In this document: in pieces, positions 41,801 to 49,966 of the stretch
How positions within the stretch are numbered: the first letter of the stretch is position 1
Layout of the letters: each line of letters begins with the position of its first letter
Source of the DNA: JAJISK01 sp046759185
GTDB taxonomy: Archaea; Thermoplasmatota; Thermoplasmata; RBG-16-68-12; JAJISG01
Assembly (NCBI GenBank): GCA_046759185.1
Contig: JBHIBO010000001.1
Coordinates: forward strand, 124,001-188,000
Reading direction: 5' to 3'
Length of the DNA stretch: 64,000 bases
The notes under the pieces: generated by a model
Database searches by the model: none
What the model saw: the letters and a program-made list of their open reading frames with translations, nothing else
Told to the model about the DNA's origin: nothing
Made by a program: the position numbers and the translations under genes

Positions 41801-43765
41801 ATGACTCGCAAGACCTTTGCCGAGCGGTTAGCCGCCAAGCAGAGGGAGATTTCGGTCTCAGAGTTCTTCGAGCGAAACAAGCACATCTTGGGATTCGATT
41901 CGCCCACCAAGGCCCTCCTGACCTCCGTGAAGGAGGCCATGGACAACGCCCTCGACGCCTGCCAGGAGTACGGGGTTCTCCCGGACCTCCTCGTACGCAT
42001 CGACCGTGTGGACAGGGACGAGTTCCGGCTGGTGGTGGAGGACAACGGCCCGGGTATCGTGAAGGGCCAGTTGCCCAAGGTGTTTGGCAAGCTCCTCTAT
42101 GGGTCCCGCTTTCACGCGTGGTCCCAGACCCGGGGACAGCAGGGCCTGGGCATCTCCGGGGTAATCTTGTACGGTCAGATCACGACGGGGAAGCCTGCCG
42201 TCCTGCGCTCGAAGACCGCCCAGGATGACGTAGCCTACCAGATCGAGCTGCTGATCGACACGAAACGGAACCGCCCCCAGGTCCTGAAGCGGGACTTCAA
42301 GGCGTGGGAACGAGACCACGGCACGCGGGTGGAGGTTCACCTGCGTGGCCGCTTCGTGAACGGTCGGCAGTCGGTGATGGAGTACCTCCGGGCGACGGCC
42401 ATCGTGAACCCCTACGCCCGAATCGTCTTCCAGCCCCCCGATGGGCCCCGTCGGTCCTTCGAGCGTGTGTCCTCGGAGTTGCCTCCCCCTCCCGTCGAGG
42501 TCAAGCCCCACCCCTATGGCGTCGAGCTGGGAACCCTCCTGCAGATGGCCAAGGAGAGCCCCCATCGGAGGTTCCCCGCCTTCCTCCAATCGGATTTCAG
42601 CCGGATCAGCTCGCGGGTCGCCAAGGAAATATGCCGCGAGGCCGAAATCCCCCCCGACCTTCGCCCGAAGGACCTCAGGCTGCCGAGGGCGAAGCGGGTG
42701 CACGCCGCCTTTCGGCGGGTGAAGATCATGGCTCCTCCGACGGATTGTCTCTCCCCCATCGGCGAGCGTCTCATCCGAACGGGCCTTCGGAACGTGGTCG
42801 GCACCCTTCGTCCCGAGTTCTACGCCCCTCCGATCACCCGGCCCCCGACCGTCTACGGGGGTCACCCTTTCCAGGTGGAGGTGGGAATCGTCTACGGGGG
42901 CGATCTGCCCAGCGAGCAGCCCGTGGAGATCCTCCGCTACGCCAACCGGGCTCCGTTGCTCTACCAGCAGGGTGCCTGCGCGACGACCCAGGCTATTGAA
43001 TCGGTGGATTGGCGGCGCTACGGACTGGAACAGCGCGGGGGGCGCGGGATGCCCTACGGCCCCGCGATGATCCTGGTCCATGTGTGCGCCACCCGGGTCC
43101 CGTTCACCTCCGAAGCCAAAGAGGCCATCGCCCCCATCCCGGAGATCGTAGCGGAGGTCGTCCGGGCCCTTCAGGAGAGCGGCCGGCGGCTGCGTTCGCA
43201 CATGAGCAAGAAGGCGCGGCGCACGAAGACGAAGGAGAAGTTCGAGATCGTGCGGGCCGTCCTTCCTCTCATGGCAGAGAAGAGCGCTGGCATCGTGGGG
43301 CAACCCACCCCGGACATCACTCGCACCATCGCCAAGATCATGAACGTCATCTGGATCGACGAGCAGGTAGAGTACCGGGCCCACCGGCACAGCGTGCGCA
43401 TCGAGGTGTACAACTACACCGGCGCGCGGAAGCGTCTCACGCTTCACGCCGCCCTGCCCCCGGAGGCCTTGGATCCGACCACCATGGCGCCCTCGCCAGC
43501 CCGGTTGAGCCCAGAGGGCAAGGCGAGCTGGGAACTCCCGTGGATCCGGCCCACCGAGAGAGTCGTGGTCGCCTTCCAACTCGAGGGCCTAAGGCGCGTG
43601 GGATACGAGGGAGGAGAGCTCTACGTGAGCGGCGCCCCTACCAGTCAAGTGGTGGGAGCCGATCCCCTTCCCGGGGACTGGGACCTCCAGGCGACCGGGA
43701 TGCCTGAAGAGGGTCCGATGACGGAAGAAAGCCTCCCTGCCGAGGAGGTGGCAGAGAGTGGCTAG
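41801..43765 (+). CDS. top6B: DNA topoisomerase VI subunit B
   Basis: About 654 residues from ATG 41801. The GHKL ATPase motifs are N-box EAMDNALDACQ, VEDNGPGIVKGQL, the QQGLGISG loop and the switch lysine region. A helix-two-turn-helix and transducer domain follow, and the C-terminus ends in a loosely structured acidic stretch. ATP binding clamps the DNA-transporting heterotetramer formed with subunit A, whose gene overlaps by 8 nt (43758). Topo VI relaxes and decatenates replicated DNA. The in-frame GTG at 41762 lies on the TATA box (GTCTTAAG, 41754-41761), so ATG 41801 is the better start. Confidence 0.95.
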   Translation: MTRKTFAERLAAKQREISVSEFFERNKHILGFDSPTKALLTSVKEAMDNALDACQEYGVLPDLLVRIDRVDRDEFRLVVEDNGPGIVKGQLPKVFGKLLYGSRFHAWSQTRGQQGLGISGVILYGQITTGKPAVLRSKTAQDDVAYQIELLIDTKRNRPQVLKRDFKAWERDHGTRVEVHLRGRFVNGRQSVMEYLRATAIVNPYARIVFQPPDGPRRSFERVSSELPPPPVEVKPHPYGVELGTLLQMAKESPHRRFPAFLQSDFSRISSRVAKEICREAEIPPDLRPKDLRLPRAKRVHAAFRRVKIMAPPTDCLSPIGERLIRTGLRNVVGTLRPEFYAPPITRPPTVYGGHPFQVEVGIVYGGDLPSEQPVEILRYANRAPLLYQQGACATTQAIESVDWRRYGLEQRGGRGMPYGPAMILVHVCATRVPFTSEAKEAIAPIPEIVAEVVRALQESGRRLRSHMSKKARRTKTKEKFEIVRAVLPLMAEKSAGIVGQPTPDITRTIAKIMNVIWIDEQVEYRAHRHSVRIEVYNYTGARKRLTLHAALPPEALDPTTMAPSPARLSPEGKASWELPWIRPTERVVVAFQLEGLRRVGYEGGELYVSGAPTSQVVGADPLPGDWDLQATGMPEEGPMTEESLPAEEVAESG

Positions 43766-44864
43766 CCCGTCTCGGAAGGCGCGCCAAGCCTCCGTGGTCC
43801 GCTCCCTCCAGGGCCTGGCTGCGACGGTGTATGAGCATCTGGACAAGGGACGCATTCCCCAGATGGCCATCCCTGTCCGGACGAAATCCAACATCCGTTT
43901 CAATGCGCGCAAGGGGGTCTGGACGTATGGGAAGGCCAAAGGGAAGCGGTCGGCCAAGACGCTCAAGGGAGCCAGGATGCTCCTCCGCACCCTCTACGTC
44001 CTCGAGTTCATCCGGGATATGATCCGGGACCGCAAGTCCTCCACCCTTCGGGAGCTCTACTACATCTCCGAGGGATGGGAACACGCGGGCTTCTCGACCC
44101 AAGACGAGAGCAACCTCCTGGCAGAAGACCTGGAAATCCTCACGGGCAGCCTCCGGGAGGACTTCCGTCTGCGGCCGGAGGAGGACGGCGCCCGGGTCAT
44201 GGGAAACCTAACCGTGGAAGAGGTCAACCGGCGAGGCGAACCGAAGCGGTTCAACTGCCGCGACGACGTGGGAGATTCCGGCTACGGCATCCCCCACAAT
44301 GTGGAGACCGATAAGCTTCGCCTCCTCGAGTGCGACGCCGACTTCGTCCTGGCCATCGAGACGGGCGGCATGTTTGACCGTTTGGTCGAAAACCGGTTCG
44401 ACGAGGACGCCCGGGCCCTTCTCCTTCACATCAAGGGGCAACCCGCCCGCGCCACGAGGCGTTTCCTCAAGCGGCTCAATGAGGAGCTGAACCTCGATGT
44501 GATCGCGTTTACAGACGGAGATCCTTGGTCCTTCCGGATTTTCGCTTCCATCGCATACGGGGCGATCAAGACGGCCCACATCTCAGAGTACTTGGCCACG
44601 CCCGCGGCCTCCTTCCTCGGCATCACCGCCTCCGACATCCTCAACTACGATCTCCCGGCCGACGACCTGACGCCCCAGGACGCGAAGGCCTTACGGGACA
44701 TCCAGAGCGATCCCCGTTTCGGCGACCGCTTCTGGCGCGACGAGGTGGCCCTCATGCTGGAGATTGGGAAGAAGGCCGAACAGCAGGCCCTGGCGAAGTA
44801 TGGCCTGGACTACGTGACGGACGCGTACCTGCCGGAGAAGATCGCCCAGCTCGGCCTTGGGTAG
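43758..44864 (+). CDS. top6A: DNA topoisomerase VI subunit A
   Basis: 368 residues, GTG start overlapping top6B by 8 nt, with GAGGAGG 9-10 nt upstream. The CAP-like domain has the catalytic tyrosine in STLRELYYISEGW. The Toprim domain has LAIETGGMFDRL and VIAFTDGDPWSFRIF with the acidic metal ligands. It cleaves both strands with 2-nt 5' overhangs and belongs to the Spo11/Top6A family. Downstream and convergent is a PRC-barrel gene separated by 2 nt. Confidence 0.96.
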   Translation: MASPSRKARQASVVRSLQGLAATVYEHLDKGRIPQMAIPVRTKSNIRFNARKGVWTYGKAKGKRSAKTLKGARMLLRTLYVLEFIRDMIRDRKSSTLRELYYISEGWEHAGFSTQDESNLLAEDLEILTGSLREDFRLRPEEDGARVMGNLTVEEVNRRGEPKRFNCRDDVGDSGYGIPHNVETDKLRLLECDADFVLAIETGGMFDRLVENRFDEDARALLLHIKGQPARATRRFLKRLNEELNLDVIAFTDGDPWSFRIFASIAYGAIKTAHISEYLATPAASFLGITASDILNYDLPADDLTPQDAKALRDIQSDPRFGDRFWRDEVALMLEIGKKAEQQALAKYGLDYVTDAYLPEKIAQLGLG

Positions 44865-44866
44865 GC

Positions 44867-45466
44867 CTACGCTCGCTCGGGGGTGCCCACCCCGGCGTAG
44901 TCCTCGACGGCCCCCTCCGTGATAAGTCGCTTCAGCTCCCCTGCCCGCACCTTGAGCAGAATCACATCGCCTAAGATGGCCAGGCTCGTGGGAACGTCCA
45001 AGCGTCGCTTTCGCTTCGCGGGGTTCAGGGACCCCAGCCGTTGGTAGGGCTTTCGATCCAGGAGGAAGGTCAGGCTGTCCACCTTCCACAGGTTCGTGTC
45101 GATGTAGGCGTCTTCCACGATCCCGAGATTCCGACCGTCCTGGGACACCACGGGCATCCACAGAACCCACGGCAGGGCCATGGGAGGCTTGTCCGGCTGG
45201 ATGAGGAACTCGGACAGCTGCGCCACGGGCGTCTTGAGCAGGACGAAGTTGCCTATCGAGGCGATGGCGTCGGCGCTGAGAAGGGCGGCCTCGCGCTCCT
45301 TTCGGGTCCGGAGCCCCAGGGCCTTGGTGAAGCCCCTCTCCGGCCGCATCTCCAGGGCCGCCACGTTCCAGTCGTCTCCGACGAGGGCGATGTGGATGCG
45401 CCCCACCTGCCACGCGTCGGCGGAGATGACCGACATGCCGTAGAGTTTCCCGGCCCGGAAATGCAT
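44867..45466 (-). CDS. PRC-barrel domain protein
   Basis: About 199 residues from ATG 45466. Two PRC-barrel-like units are visible: GKLYGMSVISADAWQVG near the N-terminus and LGIVEDAYIDTNLWKVDSLTFLLDRK near the middle; a third region ends in SLAILGDVILLKV. PRC-barrels occur in RNA maturation and in photosynthetic or sporulation proteins. In archaea they often pair with cell-division or tRNA-linked genes, so no firm role is assigned. The TATA-like AATATATATG at 45491-45500 lies about 30 nt before ATG 45466 and overlaps the alternative ATG at 45493, so 45466 is preferred. Confidence 0.8.
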   Translation of the reverse strand: MHFRAGKLYGMSVISADAWQVGRIHIALVGDDWNVAALEMRPERGFTKALGLRTRKEREAALLSADAIASIGNFVLLKTPVAQLSEFLIQPDKPPMALPWVLWMPVVSQDGRNLGIVEDAYIDTNLWKVDSLTFLLDRKPYQRLGSLNPAKRKRRLDVPTSLAILGDVILLKVRAGELKRLITEGAVEDYAGVGTPERA

Positions 45467-45490
45467 GTGTGCCTGGAACTGGCTCTCCCG

Positions 45491-45500
45491 CATATATATT
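45491..45500 (-). promoter_or_regulatory. TATA box of the PRC-barrel gene
   Basis: AATATATATG on the minus strand. It is one of the clearest TATA boxes of the window and is used here to decide between two possible starts. Confidence 0.6.
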
Positions 45501-45567
45501 GTTGTTCCGATGATTATCGTCTGGTTCTGGACTGGCACCTTAAAGCAGGGGAGCCCTTGTTCGGGCC

Positions 45568-45717
45568 GTGGTAGAGCGGGGGAAGGCCTTCGGCGGACTC
45601 TGCGAATTCTGCAGCTATGAAGGGCCGTTCGACCGCAAGGAGGAGACGGGGGAGTTCGTCTGTCCCCAGTGTCGCCGGCCGCGCCGGGACGCCCCTGAGG
45701 ACGAATGGCTCGGATGA
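45568..45717 (+). CDS. Short zinc-ribbon protein (49 residues)
   Basis: A short frame starting GTG 45568 and ending TGA 45717. The product contains LCEFC and VCPQC with a 20-residue spacing, a small zinc ribbon. The TATA-like CCTTAAAGC at 45538-45546 lies about 25 nt before the GTG, fitting a leaderless gene. Its TGA overlaps the ATG of the next gene (ATGA), which is the strongest evidence that both are real. No known family; it may help bind RNA, protein or the product of its partner. Confidence 0.65.
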   Translation: MVERGKAFGGLCEFCSYEGPFDRKEETGEFVCPQCRRPRRDAPEDEWLG

Positions 45718-45983
45718 CTATGAGCGGGAAAGAGATCCTGACCCGACAGGAGGGGGAACGCCTGCTCGACTTCCTGGAACGGGCCATCCGTGCCCGCGGA
45801 GGTGCCCGCCGTCTGGTCCTCGGACTGGACGTGTACCTGGAAGTTCAAGGCAGCGTGCGGAACGAGGACTTCGGCCGCGTGAGCATGGGGGGACGGCACC
45901 CGATTCAGACCATCTCCCACATCTTCGGGGTCCCCGTCGAGGTCGACTATCACGACAAGACCCGCCTCGAATTTCTCGACTGA
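45714..45983 (+). CDS. Small protein of unknown function, translationally coupled to the zinc ribbon
   Basis: About 89 residues from ATG 45714 (ATGACTATG, overlapping the preceding stop); other ATGs are at 45705 and 45720. The sequence has an amphipathic N-terminal helix (ILTRQEGERLLDFLERAIRARGG) and a beta segment (ARRLVLGLDVYLEVQGSV). It ends with HPIQTISHIFGVPVEVDYHDKTRLEFLD. No family is recognised. The ATGA overlap implies that it works with the zinc ribbon encoded just upstream. Confidence 0.6.
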   Translation: MTMSGKEILTRQEGERLLDFLERAIRARGGARRLVLGLDVYLEVQGSVRNEDFGRVSMGGRHPIQTISHIFGVPVEVDYHDKTRLEFLD

Positions 45984-46034
45984 GAAGGTCACGGCCGCCC
46001 AAGGGCTATATGCCCCCTCCTCGTCCGTGCGGAT

Positions 46035-46817
46035 GTGGCAGAGGAGCACTGGACGGTCCAGCTTTTCCTGGAGCACCCGGACCGATTCCTGCCAATTCAC
46101 GAGGCCGGCCTCCCCTATGGCCCGGACCAAGTGACTCGGCTGGAGCAGATCCTGCAGCAGGCGGGGGTCCGAGGTCGTCGTCTCCTGGACGCGCCAAGTG
46201 GGATTGGCCGGCATGCCGTGCACTTCGCGAAACGGGGGTGGCGGGTGGTGGGCCTCGAGCTCGTGCCGGCATATGTCCGGCGGGCCACCGACCTCGCCGA
46301 GGAGCTCGGGGTCGAGGGCTGGGTCACCTTCCTTGAAGGGGACCTCCGCGAGGTCGCTTCCTCCCTGCACGACGAGGAGCCCTTCGACGCCATCGTGAAC
46401 CTGCTGACCTCCTTGGGCTACTGGGACGACGCCACGGACCTAGCCATCCTGCGCCAATTCCACGACCTCGCCAGCCCGGGGGGCGTCCTCGTGCTGGACG
46501 TCATCAACCGGGACTTCGTGATTCGCCACTTCGAACCCACGAGCTTCGAGGAGTACGGGACGATCGCCTACCGCGAGCGGCGAACCCTGGACCTCGCGAC
46601 GTCCCGCATCGAGAGCCGCTGGACCTTCTACCGGAAGGAGGGTGACAGCCTCACGGATCCCGTGTCCGTGAACATCTCTCAACGTGTCTATCCCCCGCAC
46701 GAGCTGAGCCACCTCCTCCAGGAGGCGGGATGGGCGGATGTGAAGGTCTTCGGGGGCTGGGACTTGAAACCTCTGTCCGCAGATCAGAGCCGGTTGCTTG
46801 CGGTGGCGCGGAAGTAG
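46035..46817 (+). CDS. SAM-dependent methyltransferase
   Basis: 260 residues with a leaderless GTG start (TATA-like GGCTATATG at 46002-46010). Motif I is LLDAPSGIGRHAVHFAKRG, followed by the acidic end of beta-2 (VVGLELVP) and motif II region GDLREVA, then VNLLTSLGYWDD and a motif with LVLDVINRD. It is a class I methyltransferase; substrate unknown (small molecule more likely than nucleic acid, from the SGIGRHA motif type). It is flanked by the tRNA-Arg gene on the opposite strand. Confidence 0.82.
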   Translation: MAEEHWTVQLFLEHPDRFLPIHEAGLPYGPDQVTRLEQILQQAGVRGRRLLDAPSGIGRHAVHFAKRGWRVVGLELVPAYVRRATDLAEELGVEGWVTFLEGDLREVASSLHDEEPFDAIVNLLTSLGYWDDATDLAILRQFHDLASPGGVLVLDVINRDFVIRHFEPTSFEEYGTIAYRERRTLDLATSRIESRWTFYRKEGDSLTDPVSVNISQRVYPPHELSHLLQEAGWADVKVFGGWDLKPLSADQSRLLAVARK

Positions 46818-46849
46818 CCGTAGGAACCGTTGCGGGAACGATGGTGAAA

Positions 46850-46923
46850 CGGGCCGACCGGGATTTGAACCCGGGTTTAGGGCTCCGCAGGCCCTTGGGA
46901 TGTCCAAGCTACCCCATCGGCCC
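46850..46923 (-). tRNA. tRNA-Arg (anticodon GCG)
   Basis: All arms can be drawn. The acceptor GGGCCGA (46923-46917) pairs with TCGGCCC. The D arm contains A14, GG at 18-19 and A20; the anticodon stem AGGGC/GCCCT closes the loop CTGCGGA; the T arm is CCGGG-TTCAAAT-CCCGG. The anticodon GCG decodes CGC (and CGU), which fits the GC-rich codon usage. A20 and C35, known arginine identity elements, are present. The discriminator is G73; CCA is not encoded. No intron is seen. Confidence 0.95.
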
Positions 46924-46968
46924 CTGCCCATCAACGCGGGAGGTTCATAAGAATCCGGCGGTGTGCCT

Positions 46969-47610
46969 CTAGGCCAGACCCCGATGCTTCAGGACGCCCA
47001 GGAGCACGCGGGTGACCGCCTCGATGCCTCCCTCGCTGGGCACGCGCTCCAGGATCGATCGTGCGTCGTAGTGGGCGATGAGGGGCTCCGTCTCGCGCTG
47101 GTAGGTGCGCAGTCGTTCCCGGACGACCTCCTCCGTATCGTCCTCCCGATGGTGGAGCTCCCCCCCGCAGCGGTCACAGACTCCATCCTGCGTGGGCGGG
47201 TCGTGTACCACGTGATAGATGGCCTTACACTGCCGGCAGACGCGCCTCCCGCTGAGTCGCGCAATCAGCTCCTCCTCCGAAGCCTCCAGGGCGATGACGA
47301 CGTCCGGGCTCGCCAGGTCCTCGAAGGCTCTCGCCTGGACCACGGTGCGCGGAAAGCCGTCGATGATGAATCCGTCCCGGGTATCCTCCTCCTCCAGCCG
47401 TTCCCTGATCATGGCGATGATGAGGTGATCGGGGACCAGCTCCCCCCGTCTCATGAACCCCCTGGCCTCTCGGCCGAGGGACGTATCCGCGGCCACATGT
47501 TCCCGGAGCATGTCCCCGGTGATGATGCGTGGCACGCCCAAGGCGTCCGAAAGTCGGTGTGCCTGCGTTCCCTTCCCGACCCCGGGAGGTCCCAGGAGGA
47601 CGATCTTCAC
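46969..47610 (-). CDS. adk: Adenylate kinase with zinc-binding LID
   Basis: 213 residues. The P-loop is LLGPPGVGKGTQ; NMP-binding TGDMLREHV; DGFPRTVVQA contains the catalytic arginines. The LID domain has CRQC and CDRC, a zinc-type LID as in many bacterial and some archaeal enzymes. It converts AMP and ATP to ADP. It is of the bacterial/euryarchaeal long type rather than the short archaeal trimeric type. The leaderless GTG start at 47610 has a TATA box GTTTAAGCC at 47631-47639. A palindrome at 47614-47628 sits at the transcription start. Confidence 0.95.
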   Translation of the reverse strand: MKIVLLGPPGVGKGTQAHRLSDALGVPRIITGDMLREHVAADTSLGREARGFMRRGELVPDHLIIAMIRERLEEEDTRDGFIIDGFPRTVVQARAFEDLASPDVVIALEASEEELIARLSGRRVCRQCKAIYHVVHDPPTQDGVCDRCGGELHHREDDTEEVVRERLRTYQRETEPLIAHYDARSILERVPSEGGIEAVTRVLLGVLKHRGLA

Positions 47611-47613
47611 AGT

Positions 47614-47628
47614 CCGTCTAACTGACGG
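47614..47628. promoter_or_regulatory. Hyphenated palindrome over the adk transcription start
   Basis: CCGTC-TAACT-GACGG is a perfect 5-bp inverted repeat between the TATA box (47631-47639) and the GTG (47610). A protein bound here would block RNA polymerase, as in classical archaeal repression. The site could also be chance. Confidence 0.25.
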
Positions 47629-47646
47629 CGGCTTAAACGACTTGTT

Positions 47647-48495
47647 CTAGGCTGGCACGGCGTCCTCGACCGCCTCGGGTTCAGGGATCGATGCTGGAAG
47701 GGGTTTCGGGGGCCGTAGGCCGGCGTAGAGGTACAACGTAGAGCCCACGAGCGCCGTTCCCACGAGGCTGTAGAGGATCGGAAAGAGGAAGAGACCCGCG
47801 AGGCCCCACCCGATCCGGGAGAGCCCGATGGACGCGAGGAAGAAACCGATGGATGTGAGGAGGGTGATGGTCGCATAACCGAGGCAGTAGGGGACGACCT
47901 CCGAAAACCGTCGCGCGGCCAACTCGACGCTGGCACGAAAGGCGAGGGAGAGGGGGGCGTTGTCGACCACGATCGCGAAGGGCGTGAGGAAGAGGAAGTA
48001 GAGCAGACCGAGGACGGCCGCGAAAACGAAAAGGGCGGCTGCCCCCCTCGCGAAACCCTCCAGCAGGAAGGGACTTGCGGCCAGCACCAGAAAGGTCGTG
48101 ATGGCCAGAAACGCCAAGACCCGAGCGAAGGCGCGGTTGGCCGATGCGAAAAACCCTCCCTGCACCTCCCTACGCCGAACCATCTCGAGCCGGCCCACGT
48201 AGCCGGCCGCCAGGTAGGACTGGACGACCAGGGCGAGGAGGAGAAGCGCGGTAGATAGGTCCCCCGAAGCCGCCAGTATGTAGAGCGGATAGAAAGGGAG
48301 GCCCCCGGCCCCCGGACCACGTACCTGCGCAACGGATGGTAAGGCGACCGGCAACGTGAACTGGGGTGACATGACGGGAGGAACAACCACGATGGCGAGC
48401 ATCGCCAGGTCGAAGGCGAGGGGGACAAGCAGGAGGAGGCGCATCCGCAGCACGAGTCGAAAGCCCAGCTTCAGCGCGTCAGACCACAGGTGCAC
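47647..48495 (-). CDS. Multi-pass membrane protein of unknown function
   Basis: About 282 residues from GTG 48495. Six hydrophobic segments are visible (LLLLVPLAFDLAMLAIVV, LLLLALVVQSYLAAGYV, VLAFLAITTFLVLAASPFLL, ALFVFAAVLGLLYFLFLTPFAIV, ATITLLTSIGFFLAS, GLAGLFLFPILYSLVGTALV). The central helix pair with VDNAPLSLAFRASVELAARRF is similar in order to DUF975/GpdP membrane-domain proteins. Promoter spacing (TATA-like GTTAAGG at 48527-48533) favours GTG 48495; a longer in-frame reading to 48582 would overlap the neighbour. No enzyme domain is seen. Confidence 0.7.
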   Translation of the reverse strand: MHLWSDALKLGFRLVLRMRLLLLVPLAFDLAMLAIVVVPPVMSPQFTLPVALPSVAQVRGPGAGGLPFYPLYILAASGDLSTALLLLALVVQSYLAAGYVGRLEMVRRREVQGGFFASANRAFARVLAFLAITTFLVLAASPFLLEGFARGAAALFVFAAVLGLLYFLFLTPFAIVVDNAPLSLAFRASVELAARRFSEVVPYCLGYATITLLTSIGFFLASIGLSRIGWGLAGLFLFPILYSLVGTALVGSTLYLYAGLRPPKPLPASIPEPEAVEDAVPA

Positions 48496-48544
48496 GCCAT
48501 TCCCGCGCCCGGATTCCTTCACCGGCCTTAACTCTGCCCGTTCA

Positions 48545-49504
48545 TCAGAATAGGTGATCGTCCACCGTCTTCGCCGGCCCACCGACCCAAGCTCGTAGCG
48601 TTTGTATTCCGAGCTCCTGGATCCGCGCCTCGACCTCCTCCACGTCCTCCGGGAAGGTATTCACGTAGACCGTGGCGCCGGTATCGATGGAGAAGAAGGC
48701 AGGGATCTCCTCTTCCCGCATCCGACGAACGGCCATGATGACGCTGAGGGTCTCGGGCGTCCAGAGGACCAACTCCTGGGGGCCGGTCATGGTGATGCCG
48801 TGGAGCAGGAGGGTGTCCCGCTCCGCAAGCTCGCCGATCCGGCCGATCTCCCCGTTCCCGATGGCCAGTTCCATCTCCGCCAGCATACGAGGCACCTCCG
48901 CGAGGCGGGCCGTGAAGAAGGGGGAGTTGACGACCTCTCGATGGGCGGCCTCCGTGTCACGGTAAGCGGGGACCAGGGCGACCAGAATGCCCATCTGCAG
49001 GTCCTCGGACGCAAGTTGCTCCGCGAAGGACTCCTCGTCGGTGGACCCCGTCCGCCACTTGGAGAACGCCCCGGTGACGGCTCGCGTGGCCGAGCCGGCA
49101 CCCCTCCGGGCAATCACCGATAACTCCTGCGGAGTGAGGTCCAACCCAGCGGCTTCGGCGGCGGCAACAGCGAGGGCCGCGAAGCCGGACGCGGACGCCC
49201 CCAACCCGACCCCGGCCGGGAAGCTGTTGGCGGAGACTACCCGCGCGAAGGCTTCGATGCCAGCGCGCCGGCGTACCGTCTCCAGGACGGACACGCCACG
49301 CTCGAGACCGCGCGCGGTAAAGGAGACGTCATCCACCGTGAGGGAATCCGCCTCGAAGTCCCCGAATTCCACCGTCGTTCGGGTGACCAAGGGGGCCGTG
49401 CACACGGAGATGGAGTCGTGGAAGGGGAGGCGGAGGACCGGATCGGCGAGGCCGTGGTACTTGATGAGGCCCTGGATCGGGTGTGCGGCGGCTGTCGCCT
49501 TCAC
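48545..49504 (-). CDS. Mevalonate pathway decarboxylase, MDD family (GHMP)
   Basis: 319 residues. GHMP ATP motif is PAGVGLGASASGFAAL and the catalytic aspartate is in FFSIDTGATVYVN. The N-terminal motif is LIKYHGLADP, where diphosphomevalonate decarboxylases have IKYWGK. Archaea often use this family to decarboxylate mevalonate 5-phosphate or mevalonate 3,5-bisphosphate to isopentenyl phosphate, and the IPK gene a few kb away fits this. Which substrate is used is not decided here. It lies next to archease and QueC. The start is ATG 49504. Confidence 0.85.
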   Translation of the reverse strand: MKATAAAHPIQGLIKYHGLADPVLRLPFHDSISVCTAPLVTRTTVEFGDFEADSLTVDDVSFTARGLERGVSVLETVRRRAGIEAFARVVSANSFPAGVGLGASASGFAALAVAAAEAAGLDLTPQELSVIARRGAGSATRAVTGAFSKWRTGSTDEESFAEQLASEDLQMGILVALVPAYRDTEAAHREVVNSPFFTARLAEVPRMLAEMELAIGNGEIGRIGELAERDTLLLHGITMTGPQELVLWTPETLSVIMAVRRMREEEIPAFFSIDTGATVYVNTFPEDVEEVEARIQELGIQTLRAWVGGPAKTVDDHLF

Positions 49505-49531
49505 GGGCGCTCCCCTCCGTTCAGGTTCCGG

Positions 49532-49966
49532 CTAGATGTCAAAGATGACAACGGCGTATCCCTCCTCCGGGTTAACCTCCAGTTTGTGGTACGTAACCGC
49601 CTTGACCTGTGCCTCCATGCGATGCCTTCCGGGGTCCACTTCCTCCCCCCGAGCCGTGCCTTCCAGAGCAAGCCCTTCTATAGCCACCCCAAACTCGGCG
49701 AAGAACGCGTGGTCGACCTCGTGGAGAACGAGGAGCTCGCTCAGCCAGTCCACGAGGAGGGACCCCAGGTCGTGCGCCTGCACCTCGACCTTTACCTCCC
49801 CCACGGGGCGCACGAGGGACAAGTCCGTCATGAGGTCAAACATCCCAAGGGCGGCGTTCTCGAAGATCTCGTTCACGCCGTCCCCGTAGGCTTTGATGCC
49901 CACGTCAGCGGTGTGCCCGAGGATCTCGTACCGCACATCCCGTTTCAATCCGAGTCGGGATATCAA
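49532..49966 (-). CDS. Archease, RtcB ligase activator
   Basis: 144 residues. The family pattern is VRYEILGHTADVGIKAYG at the start, ALGMFDLMTDLSLVRPVGEV, and the end KLEVNPEEGYAVVIFDI. Archease stimulates RtcB guanylylation and permits multiple-turnover tRNA ligation after EndA cleavage. The start is TTG 49966, which overlaps the queC stop; GTG 49936 would also give a full domain. Confidence 0.93.
   Translation of the reverse strand: MISRLGLKRDVRYEILGHTADVGIKAYGDGVNEIFENAALGMFDLMTDLSLVRPVGEVKVEVQAHDLGSLLVDWLSELLVLHEVDHAFFAEFGVAIEGLALEGTARGEEVDPGRHRMEAQVKAVTYHKLEVNPEEGYAVVIFDI

Noticed and set aside
41858..43579. Minus-strand open frame (573 codons) opposite top6B
   Set aside because: Antisense of the topoisomerase VI B gene; no recognisable domain.
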